Positions 28,036 to 37,141 of a stretch of DNA of 64,000 nucleotides are shown here, piece by piece; within the stretch, counting starts at the first letter, position 1, and every line of letters starts with the position of its first letter. Origin of the DNA: Paraburkholderia sartisoli (lineage in GTDB: Bacteria > Pseudomonadota > Gammaproteobacteria > Burkholderiales > Burkholderiaceae); the NCBI RefSeq assembly GCF_900107685.1, contig NZ_FNRQ01000009.1:62001-126000 (forward strand), in the 5' to 3' direction. The translations under genes were made by a program, and so were the position numbers. The notes beneath the pieces are model-generated. The model saw only the letters and a program-made list of their open reading frames with translations, searched no databases and was not told the origin of the DNA.

Positions 28036-29093
28036 GCGGGTAACGGAATGACGCCCTTGACGCGCGTCGTACCGGCTGCCTCTGGTGGCAATTGTCCCCA
28101 ATCGCCTTCGCTGCCGGGTTTGCGCTCTGTGGGTGATTCGTGCGTTTCGTGTTGCGCAGGCGGCGATGACGATTGCGTCGCGTGCGTATCCGTGTCGCGA
28201 TTCAGCCGGCGATGCCGTAACACCGCTTCCGCCACGCGATCGACATGCTCAACCGTAATCGCCGTGTCCGCTTCCAGCGCGGCGAGCGCGCGCGCCGCGC
28301 GCAGCATGACGATATCCGCGCGCATTCCGTCGACAGCGGCATCGATGCACTTACGGCTAACGTATGCATGAATCGCATCGTCGAATGCAAGTTGAGAAAG
28401 CCGCTCACGCGCGGCGCGAATACGCCGCACATAAGCCGCCTGTTGCGCCGCGTAGCGCGCGCGAAACATCTCCGGGTCTGCGTCGAATGCAAGACGCGCC
28501 TTGACGATCGCTTGCCGCACCTCCGGATCGAAGCAGTTTTCGAGTTCCACCATCAAACCAAACCGGTCGATGAGTTGCGGACGCAGCTCGCCTTCCTGCG
28601 GATTCATCGTGCCGATCAGCACGAAGCTTGCCGCGTGACTATGCGAGACGCCATCTCGCTCAACCGTGTTCACGCCGCTCGCGGCGGCATCGAGCAACGC
28701 ATCCACGAGCGCGTCCGGCAACAGGTTGACCTCGTCGACATACAGCACGCCGCGATGCGCCCTTGCAAGCAGACCCGGCGAAAACTTCACCGAACCGTCG
28801 CGCAGCGCGGTTTCGATATCCAGCGTGCCGATCAGACGCTCTTCGCTTGCGCCTAACGGCAGCGTGACGAGTTGTCCTTCAGGCAGCAACTCGGCGAGCG
28901 CCCGGGCGGTCGTCGATTTCGCGGTGCCGCGCGGGCCGCTCACCAGCACGCCGCCGAGCCCCGGATCGATCGCTGCAAGCAACAGCGCCTGCTGCAACGG
29001 CGCTTGCCCGATCAACGCCGCGAATGGAAATATCGTGCGTGCGGTTGACGACAACGCGACGCCGCCACCGGGCGAATCCGTCGATGCGTTCAT
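28023..29093 (-). CDS. chlI: Chelatase AAA+ subunit ChlI (in-frame product of chlI/chlD)
   Basis: A 356-residue MgCl2-chelatase-type AAA+ ATPase. Walker A is GPRGTAKST (53-61) and Walker B is RGVLYVDEVNLLPD. ERDGVSHSHAASFVLIGTMNPQEGELRPQLIDRFGL holds sensor and insert motifs. The last 70 residues are a polar linker (TQSSSPPAQHETHESPTERKPG) typical of ChlD rather than of a free ChlI, which supports one gene giving both subunits. With CobN it inserts cobalt into hydrogenobyrinic acid a,c-diamide. The ATG at 29093 overlaps the cobN stop (ATGA). Confidence 0.92.
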   Translation of the reverse strand: MNASTDSPGGGVALSSTARTIFPFAALIGQAPLQQALLLAAIDPGLGGVLVSGPRGTAKSTTARALAELLPEGQLVTLPLGASEERLIGTLDIETALRDGSVKFSPGLLARAHRGVLYVDEVNLLPDALVDALLDAAASGVNTVERDGVSHSHAASFVLIGTMNPQEGELRPQLIDRFGLMVELENCFDPEVRQAIVKARLAFDADPEMFRARYAAQQAAYVRRIRAARERLSQLAFDDAIHAYVSRKCIDAAVDGMRADIVMLRAARALAALEADTAITVEHVDRVAEAVLRHRRLNRDTDTHATQSSSPPAQHETHESPTERKPGSEGDWGQLPPEAAGTTRVKGVIPLPAKKR

Positions 29094-32000
29094 GTTCGTG
29101 TTCCTTCGAGTTGCTGTTCGCTTGCCAGCAGATGCCGTTCGATCTGCTCGCGATAGTCGCCCGGGTTTTGCCATAGACCGCGCTGCACCGCTTCGAGCAG
29201 ACGCTCGCAGATGCCGTGTAGCGCGTGCGGATTGTGCTTCGCGAGAAAATCGCGCGTGGCGCTATCGTTCAGATAAGCGTCGGTGACGAGCGCGTACTGG
29301 TGATCCGAAATCACGCGTGCCGTCGCATCGAAACCGTAAAGATAGTCGACGGTGGCGGCGATTTCCGCCGCGCCCTTGTAGCCATGACGCTTTACGCCGT
29401 CCAGCCATTTCGGATTCACCACGCGTGAGCGGATCACCCGCGCGATTTCCTCGTGCAGCGTGCGGATCCGCGGCGCGGCCGGATTGCTGTGATCGGCATG
29501 ATAGACATGCGGCTGCGTACCCGTGAGGTGCCGGACTGCCGCGACCATACCGCCCTGGAACTGGTAGTAATCGTTCGAATCGAGCACGTCGTGTTCGCGG
29601 TTGTCCTGATTCTGGAGCACGACATCGAGCGCGGCGAGACGCGTGCCGAAGACATCGCGCGCGTCCTCGCCCGCGCTCTTCTGCGCGTACGCATAGCCGC
29701 CCCACGCCTGATACGCGGCGGACAAATCTGCGTCGGTCTGCCATTGCCGCGTGTCGATCATCTCCTGCAGGCCCGCGCCATACGAACCCGGCTTCGCGCT
29801 GAAAACGCGCCAGCCGGCACGGCGGCGCGCTTCGGCTGCGTCCATGCCTTGCGCCATCAGCGCCTCTTTTTCACGCAGCACGCGGGCGCGGACGGGATTC
29901 ATTTCCTCGGGTTCGTCGAGTTCGGCGACCGCCTGCACGGCCGCGTCGAACAAGTGCATCACGTTGGCGAACGCATCGCGAAAGAAACCCGATACGCGCA
30001 ACGTCACGTCGATCCGCGGGCGGTCGAACGCCTCGATCGGCATGATCTCGAAGTCGGTCACGCGATGGCTGCCTGGCGCCCACCGGGGTCGAACGCCGAG
30101 CAACGCCAGCGCCTGCGCGATGTCGTCGCCGCCGGTGCGCATCGTCGCGGTACCCCACACCGACAGGCCGATCGCTCGCGGATAGTCACCGTGCTCCTGC
30201 ACGTGGCGCTCGATCAACTGCTGCGCCGATTTCAGGCCCAGCGACCACGCCGACTGCGTCGGCACGGCACGTGTGTCGACGGAATAGAAGTTGCGGCCGG
30301 TCGGCAGCACGTCGGGACGACCACGCGAAGGTGAACCGCTCGGGCCCGGCGGCACGAAGCGGCCCTCAAGTCCGCGCCGCAGTTGCAGCATTTCCTGCAG
30401 TCCACAGGCGTCGAGGCGCGGCAGGATGTTGCTTCGCAGACGCTCGATCACACGTTCCGCCTGAGGCAACATACCGGCTTGATACATCGTTCGGGCCTCT
30501 ACCTCGTTTGAGCCTGCCACATCATTCAGCAACGCCGATGCCAGCAATTCGAGCCGTTCGCGTGTGTCGCCGTTGTGCCGCCACGGCGCGTCGCTGACTT
30601 GCTGAAGGATATCGGGCCGCGCACCTTCCCATTTCGCGGACCAGTCCGCCGTCAAAGGATCGAAAAGATGACCCATCCGCAGGTCGCGCGCGAGCGCGTC
30701 GATGAGCCCTGCCTTCTCGCGCTGCCCGTCGCCCACCGGAAAACGGCCGAGCGCAAGCAGCGTATCGCGTCGCTGAACGCCTTGCGGCGACTGTCCAAAC
30801 GTATGCAAGCCATCGCGAATCTGCGCTTCCTTCAACTCGCACAGATACGCATCGGCACGCGTGAGCAGCGCGTCTTCCGCATCCTGGCCGTCGGGCAGAC
30901 CGAGGCTCAACTCCTCGTGCAGACGGTGCGTGACGATCGTTTCGAGAATGGTCCGGCGCAGCAGTTTCGAGCGACGCGGATCGACCATCAACGCTTCATA
31001 ATATTCGTCGACCTGGCGTTCGAGATCCTGCAGCGGGCCGTAGGTTTCCGCGCGCGTGAGCGGTGGCATCAGGTGATCGATGATGACCGCCTGCGTGCGC
31101 CGCTTCGCCTGGCTGCCCTCGCCCGGGTCATTGACGATAAACGGATACAGATGCGGCATTGGCCCGAGAATGAGATCGGGCCAGCAGGTGTCGCTGAGCG
31201 CGACGCTCTTGCCCGGCAGCCATTCCAGGTTGCCATGCTTGCCGACGTGCACGACCGCGTCGATACCGAACCGGTGACGCAGCCAGAAATAGAACGCCAG
31301 ATATGCGTGCGGCGGCACGAGGTCGGCGTCGTGATAGCTGGCGTAGTCACCGCCATCGCGTGAACGCGCCGGCTGAATGCCGATGAACACATGCGCGCAA
31401 CGCCAGCCCGCGATCATGAAGCGGCCACGACGCAGCGTCGGGTCCTGCTCTGGCGTGCCCCAGCGCGCGTTCAGCGCGTCGCGTACTTCAGCGGGCAACT
31501 GCTGGAAATGGGTCAGATAGTCGTCGAGCGAGAGGCTTTGCAGCGCCGGGCGCAGGTCGCGCACCACCGGGTCGTTCGTCACGCCTTCAGTGAGCGTGCG
31601 CATCAGGGCGTCGCCATCGGCGGGAATGGCGTCGAGCCGATAACCCTGCCCGCGCAACATCGAAAGAATACCGACGACGGACGCAGGCGTATCGAGCCCC
31701 ACGCCATTGCCGATACGCCCTTCGCTCACCGGATAGTTCGCGAGGATCAGCGCGAGCTTCTTGTCGGCGTTGTCGATGCGTCGCAGCCTGCACCAGCGCC
31801 GGCTCAGCTCCGCGAGAAACGCGACGCGCCCGTGATCGGGCTGATAACGCACGACGTCGACTTCGGTGTGCGGACAACGATACGCCAGCCCCTTGAAACT
31901 GATGGCCCGTGTGATGATGCGGCCGTCCACTTCGGGCAGCGCGACATGCATCGCGATGTCACGCGAATTGAGGCCCTGATTGTCCTTGAGCCAGTCGTCG

Positions 32001-32896
32001 CGATTGCCGCCGCTCAGGATCACCTGCATCACGGGCGCGTCGCCCGCAAGCGCGAGCGGCTCGGGATCGTCGATCGCGGATGCGGCGAATGCGGTGGTGT
32101 TGAGTACCAGCGCCACGTCATGTCGCGCGCACAACTGCTGCACCATGTCGCGGCTGACGTTGTCCTTTAGCGACGTGATCGTCAGCGGCAACGGGTTAAG
32201 GCCCTGCGCATCGAGCGCGTCGATCAACGCATCGAACACGGCGGTGTTGGCCGCCTGAAGATGCGCGCGATAAAAGAGAATCGCGACGACAGGCGCATCG
32301 GCATGCCAGCGCGCCTGCCAGTCTTCGGTCGTCGGAACGTCGCGCGACGGATGGTAAAGCGATGCGGCGGGCAACGGTTGTGGCAACGCAGGCTCTTCGC
32401 CCCAGCCGAGCGCACGATGCGCGATGCAACGCAGAAAACGCTCTGCATTGCGCGGCCCGCCTTCGCGAAGATAGCGCCATAGCTGATGACATAGCGCGGC
32501 ATCGGCGGTGCTGCGCGCGAGCAGATGCGGATCTTCCTGCAGGTCGCCCGAGAACATCGCCAGCACCTGCTGCCTGCGTTCGGCGAGCGCGACCACCTGC
32601 TCGATGCCGTAAGGCCAGTACGCCTCGCCGCCGAGATGATCGACGACCACCACCTTCGCGTGTTGCAGCACGTCCTCGACGTAAAAATCGACCGACGCCG
32701 GTTGCCTGAGAAACGTCACGTTCGCGAGCCGCAGGCTCGGAAAATCGGCACCCAGCCGCGGAAATACGCTGGCTAGCAGCGACAGCGTGGTGTCGGCCGA
32801 GCTGAGCACCACGATGTCCGCGGGACGCTGATCGATCCGGATGACGCCCGCCGTATCGTCGACGAAACCGCCCGGCGTGGTGCGCAGCAAATGCAT
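29090..32896 (-). CDS. cobN: Cobaltochelatase large subunit CobN
   Basis: A 1268-residue protein, full length for the family. The N-terminal part includes DIVVLSSADTTLSLLASVF, and the conserved metal-binding core includes HVGKHGNLEWLPGKSVALSDTCWPDLILG and ARWAPGSHRVTDFEIMPIEAFDRPRIDVTLRVSGFFRD. It is the porphyrin-binding catalytic subunit that inserts cobalt late in the aerobic route. It follows cobW by six bases. No cobS/cobT genes are present in the window; the chlI/chlD gene takes their place. Confidence 0.96.
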   Translation of the reverse strand: MHLLRTTPGGFVDDTAGVIRIDQRPADIVVLSSADTTLSLLASVFPRLGADFPSLRLANVTFLRQPASVDFYVEDVLQHAKVVVVDHLGGEAYWPYGIEQVVALAERRQQVLAMFSGDLQEDPHLLARSTADAALCHQLWRYLREGGPRNAERFLRCIAHRALGWGEEPALPQPLPAASLYHPSRDVPTTEDWQARWHADAPVVAILFYRAHLQAANTAVFDALIDALDAQGLNPLPLTITSLKDNVSRDMVQQLCARHDVALVLNTTAFAASAIDDPEPLALAGDAPVMQVILSGGNRDDWLKDNQGLNSRDIAMHVALPEVDGRIITRAISFKGLAYRCPHTEVDVVRYQPDHGRVAFLAELSRRWCRLRRIDNADKKLALILANYPVSEGRIGNGVGLDTPASVVGILSMLRGQGYRLDAIPADGDALMRTLTEGVTNDPVVRDLRPALQSLSLDDYLTHFQQLPAEVRDALNARWGTPEQDPTLRRGRFMIAGWRCAHVFIGIQPARSRDGGDYASYHDADLVPPHAYLAFYFWLRHRFGIDAVVHVGKHGNLEWLPGKSVALSDTCWPDLILGPMPHLYPFIVNDPGEGSQAKRRTQAVIIDHLMPPLTRAETYGPLQDLERQVDEYYEALMVDPRRSKLLRRTILETIVTHRLHEELSLGLPDGQDAEDALLTRADAYLCELKEAQIRDGLHTFGQSPQGVQRRDTLLALGRFPVGDGQREKAGLIDALARDLRMGHLFDPLTADWSAKWEGARPDILQQVSDAPWRHNGDTRERLELLASALLNDVAGSNEVEARTMYQAGMLPQAERVIERLRSNILPRLDACGLQEMLQLRRGLEGRFVPPGPSGSPSRGRPDVLPTGRNFYSVDTRAVPTQSAWSLGLKSAQQLIERHVQEHGDYPRAIGLSVWGTATMRTGGDDIAQALALLGVRPRWAPGSHRVTDFEIMPIEAFDRPRIDVTLRVSGFFRDAFANVMHLFDAAVQAVAELDEPEEMNPVRARVLREKEALMAQGMDAAEARRRAGWRVFSAKPGSYGAGLQEMIDTRQWQTDADLSAAYQAWGGYAYAQKSAGEDARDVFGTRLAALDVVLQNQDNREHDVLDSNDYYQFQGGMVAAVRHLTGTQPHVYHADHSNPAAPRIRTLHEEIARVIRSRVVNPKWLDGVKRHGYKGAAEIAATVDYLYGFDATARVISDHQYALVTDAYLNDSATRDFLAKHNPHALHGICERLLEAVQRGLWQNPGDYREQIERHLLASEQQLEGTRT

Positions 32897-32902
32897 GTCG
32901 TT

Positions 32903-33988
32903 TTACGCCTGTTGCGTCGCGCTGTGATGCACGGCATCGAGCGCCGCGTCGAACGCCTGCTGCAACGCTTTCTGGTCGAGGTCTTCGCCAATCAGCACGA
33001 AGCGGCTCGTGCGAAGCTCTTCCGCCTGCCAGCGCCGGTCGAAATAGCTATCGAAGCGCCGGCCCACGCCCTGAATCACGAGACGCATGGCGGCACCCGG
33101 CAAGGCAGCGAAACCCTTGACGCGATAGATCGTGTGGCTTTCGACGAGGCCTTGCAGCGCGGCAATGGTCGCTTCACGCGAGGAAACATTCGCCTCGACC
33201 ACGACAGAATCGAATTCGTCGTGGTGATGATCCGCGTCGTCAGCCGAACCGTGATGGTCATGACGCAGATGGATGGAATCTTCGGAAGCCGACTGAAGAC
33301 CCAGCAGCGCATGAAGGTCGAGTTGCCCCATGTGTGCGCGCACCACCTTCACCTGCGAAGGGATTTCCTCGCGGATCAGTGCCTCGACTTCGCGTTGCTT
33401 CGATTCGTCGAGCAGGTCGGTCTTGTTGAGAATCACCAGATCCGCCGCGGACAACTGGTCTTCGAACAGCTCGTGCAGCGGCGATTCGTGATCGAGGTTC
33501 GGATCGGCCTTGCGCTGTGCTTCGACGGCGAGCGGGTTTTCCGCGAACTGCCCGCTCGCCGCGGCAGGACCGTCGACCACGGTGACGACTGCGTCGACCG
33601 TAAAGCTATTCTTGATCTGCGGCCAGTTGAACGCCTGAACCAGCGGCTTGGGCAACGCAAGGCCGGACGTTTCGATCAGCACGTGGTCGATCTGCTCGCG
33701 TCGCTCGACGAGCTTCTCCATCACCGGAAAAAACTCTTCCTGCACGGTGCAGCAAAGACAACCGTTGGTGAGTTCATACAACTGGCCTTCCGCCTCGCTG
33801 CCGTCTTCATTGCAGCCGATGCCGCAGCCCTTGAGGATTTCGCCGTCGATGCCGAGTTCGCCGAATTCGTTGACGATCACCGCGACGCGAAGGCCGCCCG
33901 CATGTTGAAGAATGTGCCGCAGCAACGTGGTCTTGCCGCTGCCGAGGAAGCCCGTAACGATCGTGACGGGAATCTTGCGCGTCTGCAT
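32903..33988 (-). CDS. cobW: CobW-type GTPase metallochaperone
   Basis: A 361-residue COG0523 GTPase. It has Walker A GFLGSGKTTLL (13-23), the metal-binding motif GCLCC in YELTNGCLCCTVQEEF, and the guanine motif NKTD. An internal His/Asp-rich loop (HLRHDHHGSADDADHHHDEF) is a probable extra metal-binding element. CobW proteins are thought to deliver cobalt to the CobN chelatase, which fits its position before cobN and behind a cobalamin riboswitch. The ATG at 33988 has a GGAG site; the much longer frame upstream overlaps the riboswitch and is not coding. Confidence 0.93.
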   Translation of the reverse strand: MQTRKIPVTIVTGFLGSGKTTLLRHILQHAGGLRVAVIVNEFGELGIDGEILKGCGIGCNEDGSEAEGQLYELTNGCLCCTVQEEFFPVMEKLVERREQIDHVLIETSGLALPKPLVQAFNWPQIKNSFTVDAVVTVVDGPAAASGQFAENPLAVEAQRKADPNLDHESPLHELFEDQLSAADLVILNKTDLLDESKQREVEALIREEIPSQVKVVRAHMGQLDLHALLGLQSASEDSIHLRHDHHGSADDADHHHDEFDSVVVEANVSSREATIAALQGLVESHTIYRVKGFAALPGAAMRLVIQGVGRRFDSYFDRRWQAEELRTSRFVLIGEDLDQKALQQAFDAALDAVHHSATQQA

Positions 33989-34112
33989 CCTGACTCCAGG
34001 TGGTGGACAGTTGAAGTAGATGGGGACGAAAAACGGCTTGCCCGGAATAGCTGGACAATCGATGAAAGCGCGGACGGTACGCCGCATCCCCGCGGCGTTT
34101 GTCGGTTTTTTC

Positions 34113-34351
34113 TCGGGCCGGTATCCGGGCTGACGAAATCGCCGCTTCACCTTCCCGCGCATTCGACACCTTGCGCAGTGGACAGATAGTTGCACGTCGT
34201 GGCGCGCATCTATTGAAGCCGGCTTTGCATCGCGCGTGCGCAATGCCTTCGCTTACCGTTGCGGGGGCAGCACAGGTTGGCCCGATCCGTGCAGGAAGGG
34301 CTCCCTGTTTCCCGTTTAACTGCGCGCACGGAGCGTGCGCGCGAGCACCAG
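34113..34351 (-). promoter_or_regulatory. Cobalamin riboswitch upstream of cobW
   Basis: Read on the minus strand: GGTGCTCGCGCGC, TTAAACGGGAAACAGGGAG, CCTGTGCTGCCCCCGCAACGGTAAGC, a B12-box variant TCCACTGCGCAAGG, then GCGGGAAGGTGAAGCGGCG and GTCAGCCCGGATACCGGCC. This is a standard cobalamin riboswitch. It is followed by a 6-bp GC hairpin (CGCCGC/GCGGCG) before cobW. It should control cobW-cobN-chlI/chlD. Edges are approximate. Confidence 0.93.
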
Positions 34352-34477
34352 AGTGCGTGCGAGTGTAGGCTTCGACGGTGGCAACGTCAAGAAAAGGCCC
34401 ATGCGTACGACCGTGCGCTCAAGCGCCTTCTGCAAGGCTTTTCCGCGCTCGCCTGTGATATCGTATGCGCGCGTTTG

Positions 34478-34671
34478 GTGCCCGCACATGCATTCTCATG
34501 TGCAGTTAAACGGGAAACAGGAAGCGAGGTAATGTGCTCAGCCTGTGCTGTCCCCGCAACGGTACGCGACCCGCGGATCATGCGTCCGCACGTGTCATTC
34601 AACGCCACTGCCTGCGTCGTGCGGGTGGGAAGGCGAATGGCATGCGGTCGTCAGCCCGGATACCGGCCAGA
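34478..34671 (+). promoter_or_regulatory. Cobalamin riboswitch upstream of cobE
   Basis: Read on the plus strand: GGTGCCCGCAC, GTTAAACGGGAAACAGGAAG, CCTGTGCTGTCCCCGCAACGGTACGC, B12 box GCCACTGCC, GGGTGGGAAGGCGA, GTCAGCCCGGATACCGGCC. It is back to back with the cobW riboswitch, and only about 125 bp separates them. Several blocks are nearly identical in the two, suggesting a duplication. It should control cobE-cobO-cobB-bluB. Confidence 0.93.
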
Positions 34672-34817
34672 TGCGAGGGGCGACCATTGCGATCGCCAAA
34701 CGCCTGATCCGCGGGGGACGGAATGAGGCGCCTGACGTGTGGCAACGCATGATTCATCTATTCCCTGAAACCGTCATGACGACGGCTTCCCGGTTTTCCC
34801 TCCCTGACCGACACAGC

Positions 34818-35195
34818 ATGAAAACGCTGACCATCGGCATCGGTTGCAGGCGCAACGTGTCCGTCCGGCAGGTCGAATCCGCCGTGCGCGCGGCGCTCGC
34901 GCTGGCGGGCCGCTCGCTCGACGACGTGCTCGCCGTCGCCACGCTCGAATCGAAAGCACACGAGCCTGGCATCGCCGGATTCTGCGCTCACCACACGCTC
35001 GCGTTGCATACGTTCAGCGCCGAACAGATCGATGCGCGTGGCGAACTGCCCACGCCATCCGGTACGGTGCGCGCGAAACTTGGCATCGACGGCGTATGCG
35101 AGCCGTGCGCGCTACTCGCGCTACCAGGCGCCATGCTGATTGTCCCCAAGACCGTGCTCGATGGCGTGACCGTCGCCATCGCCAGCGCGCCCTGA
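34818..35195 (+). CDS. cobE: Cobalamin biosynthesis protein CobE/CbiG C-terminal type
   Basis: A 125-residue protein. MKTLTIGIGCRRNVSVRQVESAVRAAL, LAVATLESKAHEPGIAGF and the final PSGTVRAKLGIDGVCEPCALLALPGAMLIVPKTV match the CobE/CbiG C-terminal fold. CobE's exact role in the aerobic route is not settled. The start is taken at ATG 34818, where homology begins; ATG 34776 is possible and neither has a good ribosome binding site. It is the first gene after the plus-strand riboswitch. Confidence 0.87.
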   Translation: MKTLTIGIGCRRNVSVRQVESAVRAALALAGRSLDDVLAVATLESKAHEPGIAGFCAHHTLALHTFSAEQIDARGELPTPSGTVRAKLGIDGVCEPCALLALPGAMLIVPKTVLDGVTVAIASAP

Positions 35196-35236
35196 TTACC
35201 CCTCAACCCGACCGCCTCCGGGCAACAGGACACGCC

Positions 35237-35839
35237 ATGAAGACAGATCCCGAATCGCATCAACGCATGACGCAACGCCGCCGCGAGGGCCACGAAAAGA
35301 AACAGGCTTCGGCGACGGTCGAAAAAGGCCTGCTGATCGTCAACACCGGCACCGGCAAGGGCAAGACCACCGCTGCGTTCGGCATGGCTGTGCGCGTGCT
35401 CGGACACGGCATGAAACTGGGCGTGGTGCAGTTCATCAAGGGCGCGCTCCACACGTCCGAGCGCGACTTCCTCGGCGCGCAGGCGCATTGCGAATTCATC
35501 ACGATGGGCGACGGCTACACGTGGAATACGCAGGACCGCGACAAGGACATCGCGACGGCTCGCAAGGGCTGGAACGAGGCACGCCGCATGATCGAAAGCG
35601 GCGACTATCAGATGGTGATTCTCGATGAGCTGAATACCGTGCTGAAGTATGAATATCTTCCGCTCGACGAAGTGCTCGAAGTGCTCGGCGCGCGTCCGGA
35701 CATGGTGCATGTTGTCGTGACCGGCCGTCATGCGCCCGATGCGCTGATCGAAGCCGCCGACCTCGTCACCGAAATGCGGATCGTCAAGCATCCGTATCGC
35801 GAGCAGGGCGTGAAGGCGCAACGCGGCGTGGAATTCTGA
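35237..35839 (+). CDS. cobO: Cob(I)yrinic acid a,c-diamide adenosyltransferase
   Basis: A 200-residue CobA/CobO-type adenosyltransferase that attaches the upper adenosyl ligand from ATP to the reduced cobalt corrinoid. The P-loop IVNTGTGKGKTTAAFGMAVR is diagnostic, as are VVQFIKGALHTSERDFL and the C-terminal DLVTEMRIVKHPYREQGVKAQRGVEF. It starts at ATG 35237, after cobE in the same unit, and is followed three bases later by cobB. Confidence 0.96.
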   Translation: MKTDPESHQRMTQRRREGHEKKQASATVEKGLLIVNTGTGKGKTTAAFGMAVRVLGHGMKLGVVQFIKGALHTSERDFLGAQAHCEFITMGDGYTWNTQDRDKDIATARKGWNEARRMIESGDYQMVILDELNTVLKYEYLPLDEVLEVLGARPDMVHVVVTGRHAPDALIEAADLVTEMRIVKHPYREQGVKAQRGVEF

Positions 35840-35842
35840 ACG

Positions 35843-37141
35843 ATGTCCGCGTGCCCCGCCCTTTTCATTAGCGCGCCGGCCTCGGGTCAGGGCAAGACCA
35901 CGATTACCGCCGGTCTCGCGCGCCATCACGCGCGGATGGGGCGACGCGTACGCGTCTTCAAGACGGGGCCCGATTTTCTCGACCCGATGATTCTCGTGCG
36001 GGCGAGCGGCGCGCCGGTGCGGTCGCTCGATCTGTGGATGGTCGGCGAACAGGCGTGCCGCGCGCTGCTGGCCGAAGCGGCAGAAAACGCCGACCTGATC
36101 CTGATCGAAGGCGTGATGGGTCTTTTCGACGGCACGCCCTCCAGCGCCGATCTGGCGACGACGTTCAACGTGCCCGTGGTCGGCGTGATTTCCGCCAAAG
36201 CCATGGCGCAGACGTTTGGCGCGATCGCCTTCGGCCTTGCGCATTTCCGGCCAGGGGTGCCGTTTCAGGGCGTGTTCGCGAACCGCGTCGGTTCGGCGCG
36301 GCATGCGCGGATGCTTGAAGACGCGTTGCCCGACGGTTTGCGCTGGATGGGACATATCGCAAGCGCGAGCGACATCGAGTTGCCCAACCGCCATCTCGGC
36401 CTCCACCAGGCTGACGAAATCGCCGACCTCGACGCGCGCATCGATCGCGCCGCCGATGCGCTTGCCGGCACGCCGCTCGCCGATCTGCCGGCGCCCGTCG
36501 ATTTTGGCGTGGCGTCACATGAAGCGATGCCGCGTCTGCTCGACGGCATGCGGATCGCCATTGCGCGCGACGCGGCGTTTTCGTTTATTTATCCGGCCAA
36601 CCTCACGCTTCTTGAGCAGCTCGGTGCGAGCGTGGCGTATTTTTCGCCGCTCGCCGACGAACCCGTACCCGCGGCCACCGACGCGCTCTGGTTGCCCGGC
36701 GGCTATCCGGAACTGCACGCGCAAACGCTTTCGCGCAATACGGTCAGCGCGGCGGCGATTCGCGCCCATGCGCGGGCCGGCAAAACACTGATTGCCGAAT
36801 GCGGCGGCATGCTGTATCTGCTGAATACGCTCACCGACACTCACGGCACGCGCACTCCGATGCTCGGCCTGCTGCCCGGCGACGCGACGATGCAAACCCA
36901 TCTCGCGTCGCTTGGCATGCAGCAGATCAACGGCACGCACGGCGCGATGCATGGGCACACGTTCCATTACTCACGCATGGAGACAACGATGGCGCCGCTA
37001 ACGACAGCCGTGCGTGCGCAATCGACTGTACCGGGCGAAGCGGTGTTTCGAACAGGCAGCATCGTCGCGACTTACATGCACGGTTACTGGCCCTCCAACC
37101 CGGCTTTCACGGCGGCACTCTTTCATGGCGAAGCGTTTTAG
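35843..37141 (+). CDS. cobB: Cobyrinate a,c-diamide synthase
   Basis: A 432-residue glutamine-dependent amidotransferase. The N-terminal ATP domain has FISAPASGQGKTTITAGLARHH and KTGPDFLDPMIL. The C-terminal glutaminase domain has LPGGYPELHA and the nucleophile cysteine in IAECGGMLYL. It amidates the a and c side chains of hydrogenobyrinic acid, giving the substrate of the CobN chelatase. The 3' end overlaps bluB by 17 bases. Confidence 0.95.
   Translation: MSACPALFISAPASGQGKTTITAGLARHHARMGRRVRVFKTGPDFLDPMILVRASGAPVRSLDLWMVGEQACRALLAEAAENADLILIEGVMGLFDGTPSSADLATTFNVPVVGVISAKAMAQTFGAIAFGLAHFRPGVPFQGVFANRVGSARHARMLEDALPDGLRWMGHIASASDIELPNRHLGLHQADEIADLDARIDRAADALAGTPLADLPAPVDFGVASHEAMPRLLDGMRIAIARDAAFSFIYPANLTLLEQLGASVAYFSPLADEPVPAATDALWLPGGYPELHAQTLSRNTVSAAAIRAHARAGKTLIAECGGMLYLLNTLTDTHGTRTPMLGLLPGDATMQTHLASLGMQQINGTHGAMHGHTFHYSRMETTMAPLTTAVRAQSTVPGEAVFRTGSIVATYMHGYWPSNPAFTAALFHGEAF

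Noticed and set aside
27358-28101. Independent chlD gene starting at TTG 28101
   Set aside because: The start would lie deep in chlI without a ribosome binding site; the frameshift or the overlapping TTG at 28026 explains the frame better.
32891-34189. 432-codon plus-strand frame opposite cobW
   Set aside because: Antisense shadow of cobW that also runs into the riboswitch region.
34988-36406. 472-codon minus-strand frame opposite cobE, cobO and cobB
   Set aside because: It spans three well-supported genes on the other strand and has no family similarity.
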